DNA from: Unio delphinus | Taxonomy: Eukaryota > Mollusca > Bivalvia > Unionida > Unionidae | Direction of reading: 5' to 3' | Length of the DNA stretch: 64,000 bases | NCBI GenBank assembly: GCA_029339505.1 | Contig: JAQISU010000183.1 | Span: 62,001 to 126,000, forward strand | Shown: in pieces, positions 54,783 to 64,000 of the stretch | How the letters are laid out: every line of letters begins with the position of its first letter | How positions within the stretch are numbered: position 1 is the first letter of the stretch | Notes under the pieces: generated by a model | The model's database searches: none | Told to the model about the DNA's origin: nothing | What the model saw: the letters and a program-made list of their open reading frames with translations, nothing else | Translations under genes and position numbers: made by a program

Positions 54783-55280
54783 ATTCTTCATTGATGCCAA
54801 TTGTACGTGGCAGTACCACTTTCATTCTACATTATTGTAAATGGCTGCTTGCAAGTGCTACATTCATTATCCTAGTCATGCATTTTCTATTCTTCACTGA
54901 TGCAAGCTCTAAATGGCTGCTTCCAAGTGCTTAAATCTGCTTTTCTTCTGCGTCATTGTATCTTGCAATTTTCTACTGAATTATGTAGTTTGCCGTATGT
55001 CAAATGCTATATCAGTTATTACAAGTTTTCTTATTCTATTTATAAACTTGCTATATGACAAGTTACACAGATTGCATTTTCTAAAATCATGATTACAATG
55101 CAACATCAAGCACGTTGCAAGTTAACATCAAAGGTAGCATAAAATAATGCCGCATTTTGACAACATATAGCTCTGCGACACGTCAATTTCTTAGAATACG
55201 GCTACTCCCCTGACCTTAGGAACACGACGTTTTACCACTTTACAGCACGTTTGGACGTCTTGTTTAAAATATCATTCGGA
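54780..55280. other. Host flank; short diverged repeats, no gene
   Basis: Repeats of aaatggctgcttgcaagtgc at 54,839 and 54,910 match 50,236 on the other side of the Penelope-like element, so the element seems to sit inside a pre-existing tandem repeat. Confidence 0.6.
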
Positions 55281-55281
55281 C

Positions 55282-55509
55282 AGCAGAGAGGGTGAACAGA
55301 CCGTTCGCTGAAAGGTCATTTTTGAAAAATAAAGCTTCCTACGAAAATAGTCCATAAAGCCTCTAACGGACCGAGAGTTTCTCTAATCGGGGTTAGGTTA
55401 TTTATATTTGTTTGCTTTATCTTTTGTCGTTAGTTTTTTTAAAAAAACTTGTATGCACGTTCGTTGACCCACCCAGACGTTTCATTGATGTCACACCCTC
55501 TCTGCTGCT
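55282..55509. repeat. Terminal-repeat relic of a third Maverick-like element
   Basis: Starts agcagagagggtgaacagac, like the 17.8-kb element's terminus (agagagagtgaacagaccg). It ends with an inverted copy of its own first bases (caccctctctgctgct, 55,494-55,509), directly before the first gene of that family. Confidence 0.7.
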
Positions 55510-55540
55510 ATAATTAAATTAGTATTTTATATAAATAAGA

Positions 55541-55925
55541 TGGCGCCAGCTATGGAGTCTTATACAGATAGATTAGCTCGAAAGGGACGAGACGCAATAA
55601 AAACATATCTTCCCGTTTGTGATTCTGTCAGAAAAATATTACAAGAACGTCAAGAATCTCGGGTTGAGATTGCAGAAAAATCATAACAGTTATTCAAGCC
55701 ACTGACAACAGTTACTGACAGAATTGCATAAGCTACAGAACATCTTCGTCCAACGTTAGAACAAACTGCAGTAGCAACTGGCAAAATAGCAGAAAGAACT
55801 ACGAAAGCAAAGAAACTGTTACAAGATATTTCAACTGATATAGTTGCTGAACCACTTGGCAGAGAGGACGAATTAATTTAGGAACTTTAACGAATTTGTA
55901 GTGAAATAGGTGACATAGACAAAGA
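55541..55925 (+). pseudogene. First conserved gene of the third element
   Basis: Starts MAPAMESYTDRLARKGRDAI, then YLPVCDSVRKILQERQ and QLFKPLTTVTD with stops between, and a helical tail. Homologous to 11,236-11,605. Function unknown. Confidence 0.6.
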
Positions 55926-56027
55926 GTAAGTATCATAAACCAAAATAAGAAAAGAAAATATTGAATTGATTAAAATTTTAGACAAGGTGCTATTAAAGAT
56001 CTTAAAGAAAATATTAAAGAGAATGAT

Positions 56028-56213
56028 TTGTCTCGTTTTGCATTAAATAGTTTTTATCGAAAATCTGAATTGTTAAAACCCGAGTATGTTAGTGTAAATA
56101 CTTATTTTAAAAAATTGGATATATCGACTATATTACAACAACAACAACAAAACAAAAAAAACAAAAAACAGGCCAGACATAGTGATCAATTATATGATAA
56201 ATATATTTCTTAA
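56028..56213 (+). pseudogene. Unknown small relic of the third element
   Basis: 61 codons ending in a Gln/Lys-rich tail. Directly downstream of the first gene. I recognise no family. Confidence 0.35.
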
Positions 56214-56222
56214 TAAAATCTT

Positions 56223-56804
56223 ATGCCGAATTACACAAATATAGCACAACCTATTTAACGACTACTTTCGGAATCACAATCTTCTCAACAACAACTGCCA
56301 GAAACTCAAGTTCGTGTTAAGGATACACAAGGTCTTATTGATATCAGAAATCGAGACGAGAAAAAGTCGTAAAATGTCCGCACATGGATACCATGAAACA
56401 GAAAGGTATGTAAATACTAAATATGTTAAATCTTGGTAAAATGAAGATCAATGGGTTAAATATCTCATTACCATATTTCCTAATAAACTTACCGAAGATG
56501 ATGAGTCGTTATTTTATTCATTTAAACACGATGTAAGACTAGAAAAGAAAAACGAATAATGTTACATTTTACTGGATTTGATATTAATACGGGTTTTGGA
56601 GGAAGTTGTCTTATTTTTTGTCCTAACAACGCCCTTGCCGATGTTGAACGATTAGCAATTCTGATTGTAGAAAAACGTGCTGGAAATGATTTTCAAGAAA
56701 TTATTAATATAGCAACTGATATTTTTCGACGATTATTTACATTCGGTATCGTGAATATTAACGTTTATCGGTCTCTTATTGATGTAATTGTTGATAATTA
56801 TTAG
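56223..56804 (+). pseudogene. Second gene of the third element
   Basis: The best-preserved part, 56,559-56,804, is an open frame of 81 codons ending IATDIFRRLFTFGIVNINVY and IDVIVDNY, homologous to the C-terminus of the second gene of the 17.8-kb element. Upstream pieces (56,223-56,555) carry two stops. Confidence 0.55.
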
Positions 56805-56833
56805 AGTGATTAAATTAATTAATAACAATTAAG

Positions 56834-57300
56834 ATGATTATACACAATGCTCAACGTGGACCGATTATAGTCAGAGTGATACATTCGCGATTACCTACTT
56901 ATACATCGATCTACGATGATGAACTCGGTGATGTTGTTCAGTGTTTATTTAGAAGGATAGACCCCAAAACCCCAAAGCAATACCAATTGCAAGCAACTAG
57001 GAATGAAGGCTAATACGTGGTTCGTGGAAAGGCTCCTAGTGAAATATTGCTGTTAAAGAGTTTTCGTCAATTAAGCATAGCCTAGCACGATTAGTAGGAC
57101 GTAAACCTCAGCCAGTAAAATTACCCAGTACTGAAGTGATGCCCGCAAATATTGGTAAAATAATAAATCAAGCTGCAAATCAAACTCTAGCTGAGTTGTC
57201 GGATGAAGCACAGAAATATAGCCGTTAATCTGATAGCAGCAAGTGGTCTACGTGTTAGAGGATAATAAATGTAATAAATTGTTTAAACGTATATCTGATC
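56834..57300 (+). pseudogene. Small conserved gene and pre-capsid gene relics
   Basis: MIIHNAQRGPIIVRVIHSRL and DELGDVVQCLFRRI match the 41-aa protein at 12,056. KLPSTEVMPANIGKIINQAA near 57,120 matches the gene at 12,185. Homology to the 17.8-kb element ends before a capsid gene appears. Confidence 0.55.
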
Positions 57301-57800
57301 CCACATTCGACATGGATTCGCCAGGTCTCAAAGATGAATCCGTGCGCGAGTATCAGTAGTATTCTTACGATGCGCGGATACCAAATCAGCATGGACGAAC
57401 GGAATTACTTGGATTAGAGACTTTACCTCAAAGATATAATGGCACGAAGAACCATCTGATGAGATATTATTGAATATTATCAACAATCATGTAGTACGTG
57501 CGTAGCATTGTTTGACGACATTTATGGGTCGTGAATAAAATACCGGGTATAGATCATCATCATCAGTCTCTTGACTTAGTGTGGTTGTCGAGACACTGTG
57601 CAGCTGAACATCTGATCAGTAATCTCCACTTGTCTCTATCATGTGCCAATGCTGATGTTTCATCCAGGTTCTTCACAATGAAATTCCATTACATATCAAA
57701 ATTTGTGTTTTCATGTTTATGTAAAACAAGTGTTTGAAGCTAGATATCAGGTAAAAATGGCTGAACCGGAAAGAAACTTTAAATAATCTCGAAAATGTCT
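57301..57800. other. Break in the third element; unassigned
   Basis: A short frame at 57,531-57,737 has a repeat-like composition but no recognised family. No capsid gene follows, so the element is deleted or rearranged here and the strand of coding relics changes. Confidence 0.4.
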
Positions 57801-58320
57801 TCTTTTAATCACTGATACATTCTACTTGATACGTTTAGGATAACCATTTTCATACCTTCTTATTTTCATTGGTAATATATCAGTTAGCATACTATCTATG
57901 ACACGAAATTCACGTATTAATTCGTCCAGTTTTACCGGAACATTATCAATTTTATTTCATTGAAAAAAAATATTTCGGTCGGCATCGTTAAAAATATCAA
58001 CTTCCGCGTTAAGAATTTACATTATTTTTAGTGATTTGTTAACGATGATAGGATCAAAAATTATTTCATGTAGTCGTAATATAATAGCATTTGCATACCC
58101 TTGCATTATTAACACAGAATCAGCGGATATATCTCCAACAACTTTAAGCAATGCTTGCCTGGTGTGGTGATACATTCCAAGGGGATCATATATTTTTTCC
58201 GTTTGAACTTCTTTTTTATTCTAGCTCCTTGATCCTGTTTAATTTCGTTTTGATTGCACCAATTTGTTAAGTCTGTAATGCGTGGTTTTTATTCGTCGCT
58301 CTTCCTGCTGTTTTCCACTA
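57800..58320 (-). pseudogene. Unknown minus-strand relic of the third element
   Basis: A frame reading KIYDPLGMYHHTRQALLKVV, ADSVLIMQGYANAIILRLHE and, after one shift, VPVKLDELIREFRVIDSML is coding-like over 150 codons. I do not recognise it. It could be an early or minor gene of the Maverick-like element. Confidence 0.4.
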
Positions 58321-59500
58321 TGTGATCTTGCTTTGATTAGTTCGTATTTAATGATTGTATCAGTATTTTCACTGCTAAGCTCGAGCTATAGTTTTATAGT
58401 ATGTTTTCAGAATGATCTCATGTTGAATCACAGAAATATTATTCCACATTTTAATTCAGTATAAATTCCAATGAATGTCTTTATCCAAGACGTTTGTCAG
58501 GGCACCTTTGTATTTCCAGAGAAAATAATCACTTGAGTTCTATAATTTGAAGAAAATAAAATTGAGTCTAAACTGGTCACACCATAATACAACTTAAAGT
58601 GTTAGATTTTAAAGCACGACTGGTAAAACCTCAAAGCCACAATATAATATAGTTCTCTGCTTGAACACAGGTCACAAATTAACATTTCCTAAAAACAACC
58701 ATTACATATCGGAATATAACCTTCTAGAATGGTCTAATGAGCCTTGTTCACTTGCAAAACAATAGAGTATATTATTAACTTTGGAATCTCCAAAACCCTG
58801 ACCCAAATCAACATGTTTACCTAAATAATAAGTTGGTTAATTTGCTCATGCACATAGAGAATAATGAATCCATTATTTGTTTGCATAAATGAAACAAAGT
58901 AAAATAAAAGGTTCAGCAAAAATTAACACAATGCTGGACAAGGTCAAGTCTAGCAAACAATGTTATAGTACAAATAACATGTAATAAAATACATTTTTAA
59001 ACATAACAGACAAACAATTAAATTAAATATACATCACAACATAAATTAAGCAAGAACATTGTAGGCATTGAAGTTTTTTTCCATGGGAAAATCAATTCTG
59101 AGCGAACGTGTTCTCTGTAAGTCTTACACTATTTAAAAGTGATTCCAAATCGTCTTTTTTGGCTTGTTTAACTTTGGGTAACCCCGGTGTTGAGGGCTAA
59201 AATATAATTGGTTATTTTCAGTGAAGTAGAGATTTAAGAAATCAGATTACTTTTCTTCAGATTGTGTAACACACGTGTTTAAAATGTTTATTCAGGCTTT
59301 TGATTGGGTCTGTTATGCGCTGATAGGTACGATTCGTTTGATACGAACACATTGACACGTGGTTCACACTTTTTCAATAACCCTCGACATACTTGATCGG
59401 TTTGGCTATGTCCAGTTGCATGTTCAACACTGATTTATTCACCAGTGTGTTATTCAAGTGTGCCTAAAAATCATCACATTCGAAATCACTTATACACATG
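58321..59500. other. No gene seen
   Basis: AT-rich, all frames closed at short intervals. Confidence 0.45.
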
Positions 59501-59780
59501 CTATCTTGTCTTCCGACGGAGCACACCTCTTTCTGTTCCCCCTTTATTCTTCAAATTGCTTTACAAATTTGGAAGTTATTAAATCTTTTCAATAATTCTT
59601 GCCGCAACTGATCGATAAAATATTCCGATTCCAACAAGTGAAAGTCTTAGTTTGTAAAATTTACCGAAACATATTCCAGAAATTTTATTACTAATTTTAA
59701 CTGTTCGTGGTGTATTGTCGATCATAAATCTTTAATTTTCCTGCAATTTCCATCTGTCACTGTTAATTTTTCAAACATGT
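59501..59780 (-). pseudogene. Unknown minus-strand fragment
   Basis: Coding-like stretch LKLVIKFLEYVSVNFTN and FIDQLRQELLKRFNNF with stops. Downstream of the polymerase relic in the same direction. Confidence 0.3.
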
Positions 59781-59819
59781 TTATTTTTAAAGCTTAGATA
59801 AATTATTAGCAGGAGAAGA

Positions 59820-60690
59820 TTATACCCAGTAAAAAATGTTGTGTCCTATAATGACCGAGCGTAAGTTTTTCAATTTCATTTTTACAAACCGTTTATCATC
59901 AAAGTTACTTAATCCGCGTTTAATAATAACATAAGTTTCAAGTTTGTTATGATTTGTTCTAATCGCCATTGTTCTATCAAAACTAACACCACCACCAAGT
60001 GCATACATGTAATCAATAAAATGTATTAACTATTCGACAAATCTTTTCGGTATTCCGTTTGCTTTTTATATTACTTTCTCATTTGCTAATCTAACTGCAT
60101 ACATTTTCGAATGCAGCCCTGTAAATTATGCGATTATAACAAAATTCATTTCGTCTTTAAACTTACCAATAACTTTATATATTTGTATTATCCTTAACTC
60201 CAATATCGCGAGGATAATCTGACGAATCAGATAATTGTAGATTATCATAAATATCTATGTAAACATCTTTTGTAAACGTTTCATAAACTAATGAATCAGT
60301 ATCAGTACACATCCATTTACTTGATGGTCATTAAATTTGTACAAAATTGTGTGGGAAATCATACATCAACCACTTTGACAAATCAAGCACAGCAGCTCCA
60401 ACGTAAATCGGTTTATTCAATTTTAAAATTGTTTTGTTTCCGACTCTCTACTGCAAAAATATTTTCATTAAATATTTTCATACTAACAAAATCATCATCT
60501 AAAACAAAAAAAAAAGATTTGCGTTTGATATCGTTAACAATTTCGATATTAAAACGTTTTCGAATATTTTCCATTGTCTTACCAAAAACTGAGTTATTCA
60601 TCAAGTTCTTTTCAAAATCTGTTGCAGTAACTGCTCTTCCTGTAGTTTTAGAATCAATATATCCCTTCATCCACGGTGATTAAAAAAAAT
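59820..60690 (-). pseudogene. Protein-primed type DNA polymerase B relic (C-terminal half)
   Basis: On the minus strand: FEKNLMNNSVFGKTMENIRK (motif B region with the NNS.FGKT.EN pattern), then a shift, KPIYVGAAVLDLSK, and MCTDTDSLVYE (motif C with DTDS), then GLHSKMYAVRLANEK, and, near the end, YALGGGVSFDRTMAIRTNHN. This is the order seen in the palm/thumb part of the PolB of Mavericks and adintoviruses, which replicates linear genomes from a terminal protein. At least five frameshifts or stops. The N-terminal half (exonuclease, motif A) is not found. It is quite different from the polymerase/helicase fusion in the 17.8-kb element. Confidence 0.85.
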
Positions 60691-61650
60691 AAAACACGAT
60701 GAACATTTTCACAAAAATCAAACCAACATCTACTGCTTGTTTGAATTTGTTATAATGCAAAACTTTAATTTAACAAATTTGAAACAAATTTACTTACTAT
60801 TGAGTCGTTTCGCGGTGGCGATATTGCTGAATCTTTTTGCAATATCTTTTTGTTTGTCAGAAATCCTGATCCTGATGCAGTATAATCTTCCATGTCTTAT
60901 TAATTTCTTGCTCGTCTGCTATATAAAGATTTGTTCTAAGGAAAACTTGTTTGGACTTTGTGGTATTATACATAGATCAGCAGCTTCTTCATGAGTTTAT
61001 TCTTCTGTCACGTGCAACTTTGATAGTATTACATGATACTGTACCAATATTGTATACCCTTATGCAAATCAAGTTCTCGTTTTACTGTTGGTTGTAGTAA
61101 ATGAAAAAGATTTGTCGAGGTAAAGTTGTCTTATACTCGCCGATTGTCAAACAGATAAATATTTTAAAATCACTCAAAAGCAGTAGCAGTTTTAAGCTTT
61201 TTTCCCCCAATATCTCTTATTTTTAACAGCGTATATATTCCATTTGACAAATTTATAATACAATTTGTCAAAGTAAATACAATTAAAGTTATAGAAACCA
61301 TAGCAGAACAATGATTACAAATGCAAGTGAGTAAAAGTATGATGGCATTCACCAAAAGTAGAACTTGTACGCAGGTAATATGTTAGGATCAGTGACTAAC
61401 ATAAAATTGAAATTACCATTTGGTAAATTAGCAAAGCAGGTTATGAAATATCTATAAAATCGGAATGGGATACTGAGCGAATGTTTTGCAAGGATTTCAT
61501 TTGCTCGTTATTCTGGAAGGACAACGAGTTTACTTGAGTGAATGGTTAAGTTACCAATGATAATATTACAAAATCCTGGATAAAAATATGAATTTCAACC
61601 ACATACTTCAATCGATCTTTACGAATGTTCCAATCGTGGAATTATATGTA
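60691..61650. other. No supported gene
   Basis: Short frames only; the missing N-terminal half of the PolB gene would be expected here but I see no motifs of it. Confidence 0.4.
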
Positions 61651-61659
61651 ATCGAAGAA

Positions 61660-61930
61660 CAAAAATGTAGTAGGAAATAGTGTAAATTGCGGCTTTATAC
61701 ATATTGGGGGTCGCGGAACACAAACGGGTTTTGTGAATTATATATCACACAGATTTGTATTTGAAATGTTTTGTGGACTAATGTTACCAGATCAACCACA
61801 AAAACGGTGCTAAAACTGACAACATATAAGAAAATTTGGAAAATATTAAAACGAGGAAAAACAAAAATGGTAATAATTTAATAAAGTTAAACCTATTACA
61901 TCATCTAATTTTAAAACTGAATGATAAATA
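61660..61930 (+). pseudogene. HNH endonuclease-like relic
   Basis: SHRFVFEMFCGLMLPD followed by KTDNI, a stop, ENLENIKTRKNKNGN resembles the (R.vyE.F.G) ... D.I..N...NL..iT...N pattern of HNH_3 proteins like the one at 20,329. The His of the DHI motif is not visible; frames are broken upstream. Confidence 0.45.
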
Positions 61931-62272
61931 CAAATCTCATTTGATTTACGCTGCTTCCAAATGTTTCCCTTTTACTCCGATTTCGGTAACGTTTGTTGCA
62001 GATGGCACACCAAAATTAATTTTTTCAAAGAAGTACAATACATGAATACTCTTTCGATACGAGAACTAGTTTTCTTTATATAATATTTTAACAATATATT
62101 CAACGTCAGTACAAGAATGGCACAAAAGAATTATTGCTGCGCCATCATACGCTACATAAGAAACATCTTTTTGAAGTTGTTTTTTTTTTCTGCCGCGATT
62201 AGCAATATTGTATCATTTCCACTGTTAACTAGGACGATGTTTCGAACCTACGCAGACAGAAGTAAGATGGAG
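61931..62272. other. No supported gene
   Basis: AT-rich; nothing recognised. Confidence 0.4.
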
Positions 62273-62311
62273 GTGATCCGTAACAGAGAGCGCTTTAGAC
62301 CACTCGGCCAA
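62273..62311 (-). repeat. tRNA-like SINE head
   Basis: The minus strand reads ttggccgagtggtctaaagc followed by gctctctgttacggatcac, a tRNA-Ser/Leu-like 5' half shared with the SINE at 28,834-29,052. No complete tRNA (no B box or acceptor pairing) is seen. Confidence 0.5.
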
Positions 62312-63800
62312 TCCCTCCCCCTCCTCCAAGATATAAATTTCGATTTTATATTTGCTCAGACTTTTACCGTGATGCCTATCACACAGGAAAGAAAATTTTA
62401 TTTGATATCTTTATGTAAATAGGTGAAATGTAAATCTTTTTTGATCAAATATGAGCAAATTTATAAACATATTATTTTTTAGTAATTCACGTTGGTAACC
62501 AACTGTTCAACTTGTCAATATAAACGCACCACCTTACAAAACCCGTTTTCCTTGCTTTTTTATAACTTTTGCAATAAAAAAAGACATCTTGATGTGTCTT
62601 GTAATTCTTGGTAAACTAGGTCTCCTGCCAAATCGTTCAGAGAGTAAGTAACGGGTACTGTCATTATTATTTTTTTATCAATTACAAATATTTCAGCACA
62701 CTTAGGCTGGTTCCTTAGCACTCATCTAGTTCTCTGTGATTTTGTTTGTTTGATTTAAAAACTATGATCTTCCTTTAGCATCGTGTTATGGATATAATGT
62801 TTCCACAGTAAGTCTGTCTTTTTAAAAAAAATATAAAGCAGCATAAGTTGACACCGAAGTACTGATACAGCTTCAGTGTAAAACAGACAAGTGGAAACAA
62901 TACAATTTTATTTCTTAGTCTTACAATTAGAATGCATTAACAAATGAAAAGATCGATAATGCTCTAAACCAAATTTATATACTTTTTCTACTTGTTTTTC
63001 GCCAATAAATATGCCATTTGTAATTCTATATATCTGACAAGCTTAAAAGTGTTAGAGGAGAACGTGATATGTTGTGTTCTTCTGCGATAACGTTGGAGTA
63101 AAACCCTACAAGAGGTGTTTTAAAAGAGACAGAATCAATTAAAGCACGATAGATTTTTTTTCTTAGAAGCTCGATTTATGCATCTTATGAAATTTAATAT
63201 TACTTCTTCTAATAAGAAAACAAAAAATGCAGACTCATGTTGTTGATTAAACGAACTTGTAAGCTAAAACAATACCAAAATTAGAAATTGTTTTTTTAGT
63301 CACCGAGGGATAATAAATTATGCATATCATGAATGTGAGAACGAGAGTGAAAGGCGATGAATATGTTACATGCAATTAGCTCTTCAATTTTATTAAAAGT
63401 ATTGGGTTTTTATGGAGAAAAATAATAAAATTGTTAATCTCTGTTATCTGATTAATAACGTCACTTTCTTTACATTCTGTTAAAATTTAAGCCTTTTATT
63501 ATTTTCTCAGACATTTGTTTTCTCTTAGATTCCGAAAAAGGTTGTCGCCGATAAATACGCGAAGACACGTATTTGGATAGAACTTACCTTCTCATCAATA
63601 TGACCAATTACAATTCTGAGAACAAGTCCTAATAAAATAAAAGATTATATTTGCTAAAATCAAGTTTCTGAACATCCACTGAAACCAATGAGTAATGACG
63701 ATTTCCTTTTCCTTAAGCACATACATGGCATAACCATAGTTTTGCTTCACGTTTGAATAATATCAAGAACACATTGTAAAAGAATATACTGTTTTTCCTT
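62312..63800. other. No gene seen; presumed intron or intergenic
   Basis: AT-rich. The last 40 bases before 63,811 match the intron end before the third exon of the intact IFI44-like gene. Confidence 0.5.
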
Positions 63801-63810
63801 TCATTTGCAG

Positions 63811-63863
63811 ACGCCCAGCTTTATGATAAAACGTGGAGAACAGAACCACAGTGGTCTGAAGAT
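63811..63863 (+). CDS. Partial IFI44-like paralogue, short third exon
   Basis: After a good acceptor (cctttcatttgcag) the exon reads, in the same phase as the intact gene, AQLYDKTWRTEPQWSED, then a GT donor. It matches HAELFEKPWRTTIGWSEE of the exon at 35,482-35,558 but is 24 nt shorter at its 5' side. Both flanking intron sequences also match (tgtaaaagaatatactgt before; catccagtcac after). The rest of the gene must lie beyond the window. Whether it is functional is unknown. Confidence 0.75.
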
Positions 63864-64000
63864 GTAATTATAATTTTTAATACATCCAGTCACAATTCTT
63901 GTTTGTCAAAAGAGAGTCTGATTTAGATTTCATTCAGCTCAAAATATAATTATTTTCAATCATAACATAAAATATAATTATTTTCAATCATAACATAAAA
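63864..64000. other. Intron of the partial IFI44-like paralogue
   Basis: Starts with gtaatt and keeps similarity to the intron after 35,558. It ends with two copies of tcaaaatataattattttca-like sequence. Confidence 0.6.

Noticed and set aside
60291..60683. 130-codon plus-strand frame
   Set aside because: Lies opposite the PolB relic, whose minus-strand motifs are recognisable; no similarity of its own.
62273..62311. Possible tRNA-Ser/Leu gene
   Set aside because: Only the D-arm half is present; no anticodon arm, T arm or acceptor pairing. Better explained as a SINE head.

Overview
The window looks like nuclear DNA of a marine invertebrate, most likely a bivalve mollusc (inference). It is AT-rich, has introns with GT/AG borders, very many (TA)n, (GA)n and (AAT)n microsatellites, several kinds of retroelement, endogenous Maverick/adintovirus-like DNA and members of an interferon-induced 44-like (IFI44-like) gene family. 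It is not bacterial: there are no operons and almost every long reading frame belongs to a mobile element.

Layout. 0.8-4.35 kb: a decayed Ty3/Gypsy retrotransposon on the minus strand. It belongs to a block repeated at 41.5-47.1 kb, where a LINE has been added. 4.6-6.1 kb: minus-strand relics including a baculoviral-IAP-repeat (BIR) domain broken by stops. 7.1-8.2 kb: a solo LTR inside a (TA)n array. 8.24-10.94 kb: relic of a giant DNA polymerase/helicase gene (copy A). 11.008-28.833 kb: a 17.8-kb Maverick/adintovirus-like element with terminal inverted repeats. It carries relics of a major capsid protein, a pX-like protein, an adenain-like protease, a fiber-like protein, an integrase, a phospholipase A2, a packaging ATPase and a second polymerase/helicase/HNH gene (copy B), plus an intact HNH endonuclease ORF. 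A LINE is nested inside it. 28.8-29.1 kb: a tRNA-related SINE whose tail seems to be the target of the viral insertion.

30.1-40.1 kb holds the one apparently intact host gene, a seven-exon IFI44-like gene (TLDc domain plus GTPase domain, about 490 aa) with an ISRE-like site just upstream of its first exon. Decayed copies of its last exon (40.6 and 47.5 kb), a paralogous first exon (49.2 kb) and a paralogous third exon (63.8 kb) show that this is a tandem cluster broken up by transposons. 49.4-49.8 kb holds two near-perfect long hairpins. 50.3-54.7 kb: a Penelope-like element in the classic head-to-tail pseudo-LTR arrangement, with an identical candidate hammerhead ribozyme in each pseudo-LTR. 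Its ORFs are open, but the catalytic Asp of RT motif A is a Tyr. 55.3-61.9 kb: a third Maverick-like relic, with a conventional protein-primed type PolB on the minus strand.

The window therefore joins an antiviral-type gene family with at least three generations of integrated large-DNA-virus-like elements. The most unusual point is that the 17.8-kb element carries a PolB-helicase-HNH fusion where Mavericks normally carry protein-primed PolB.
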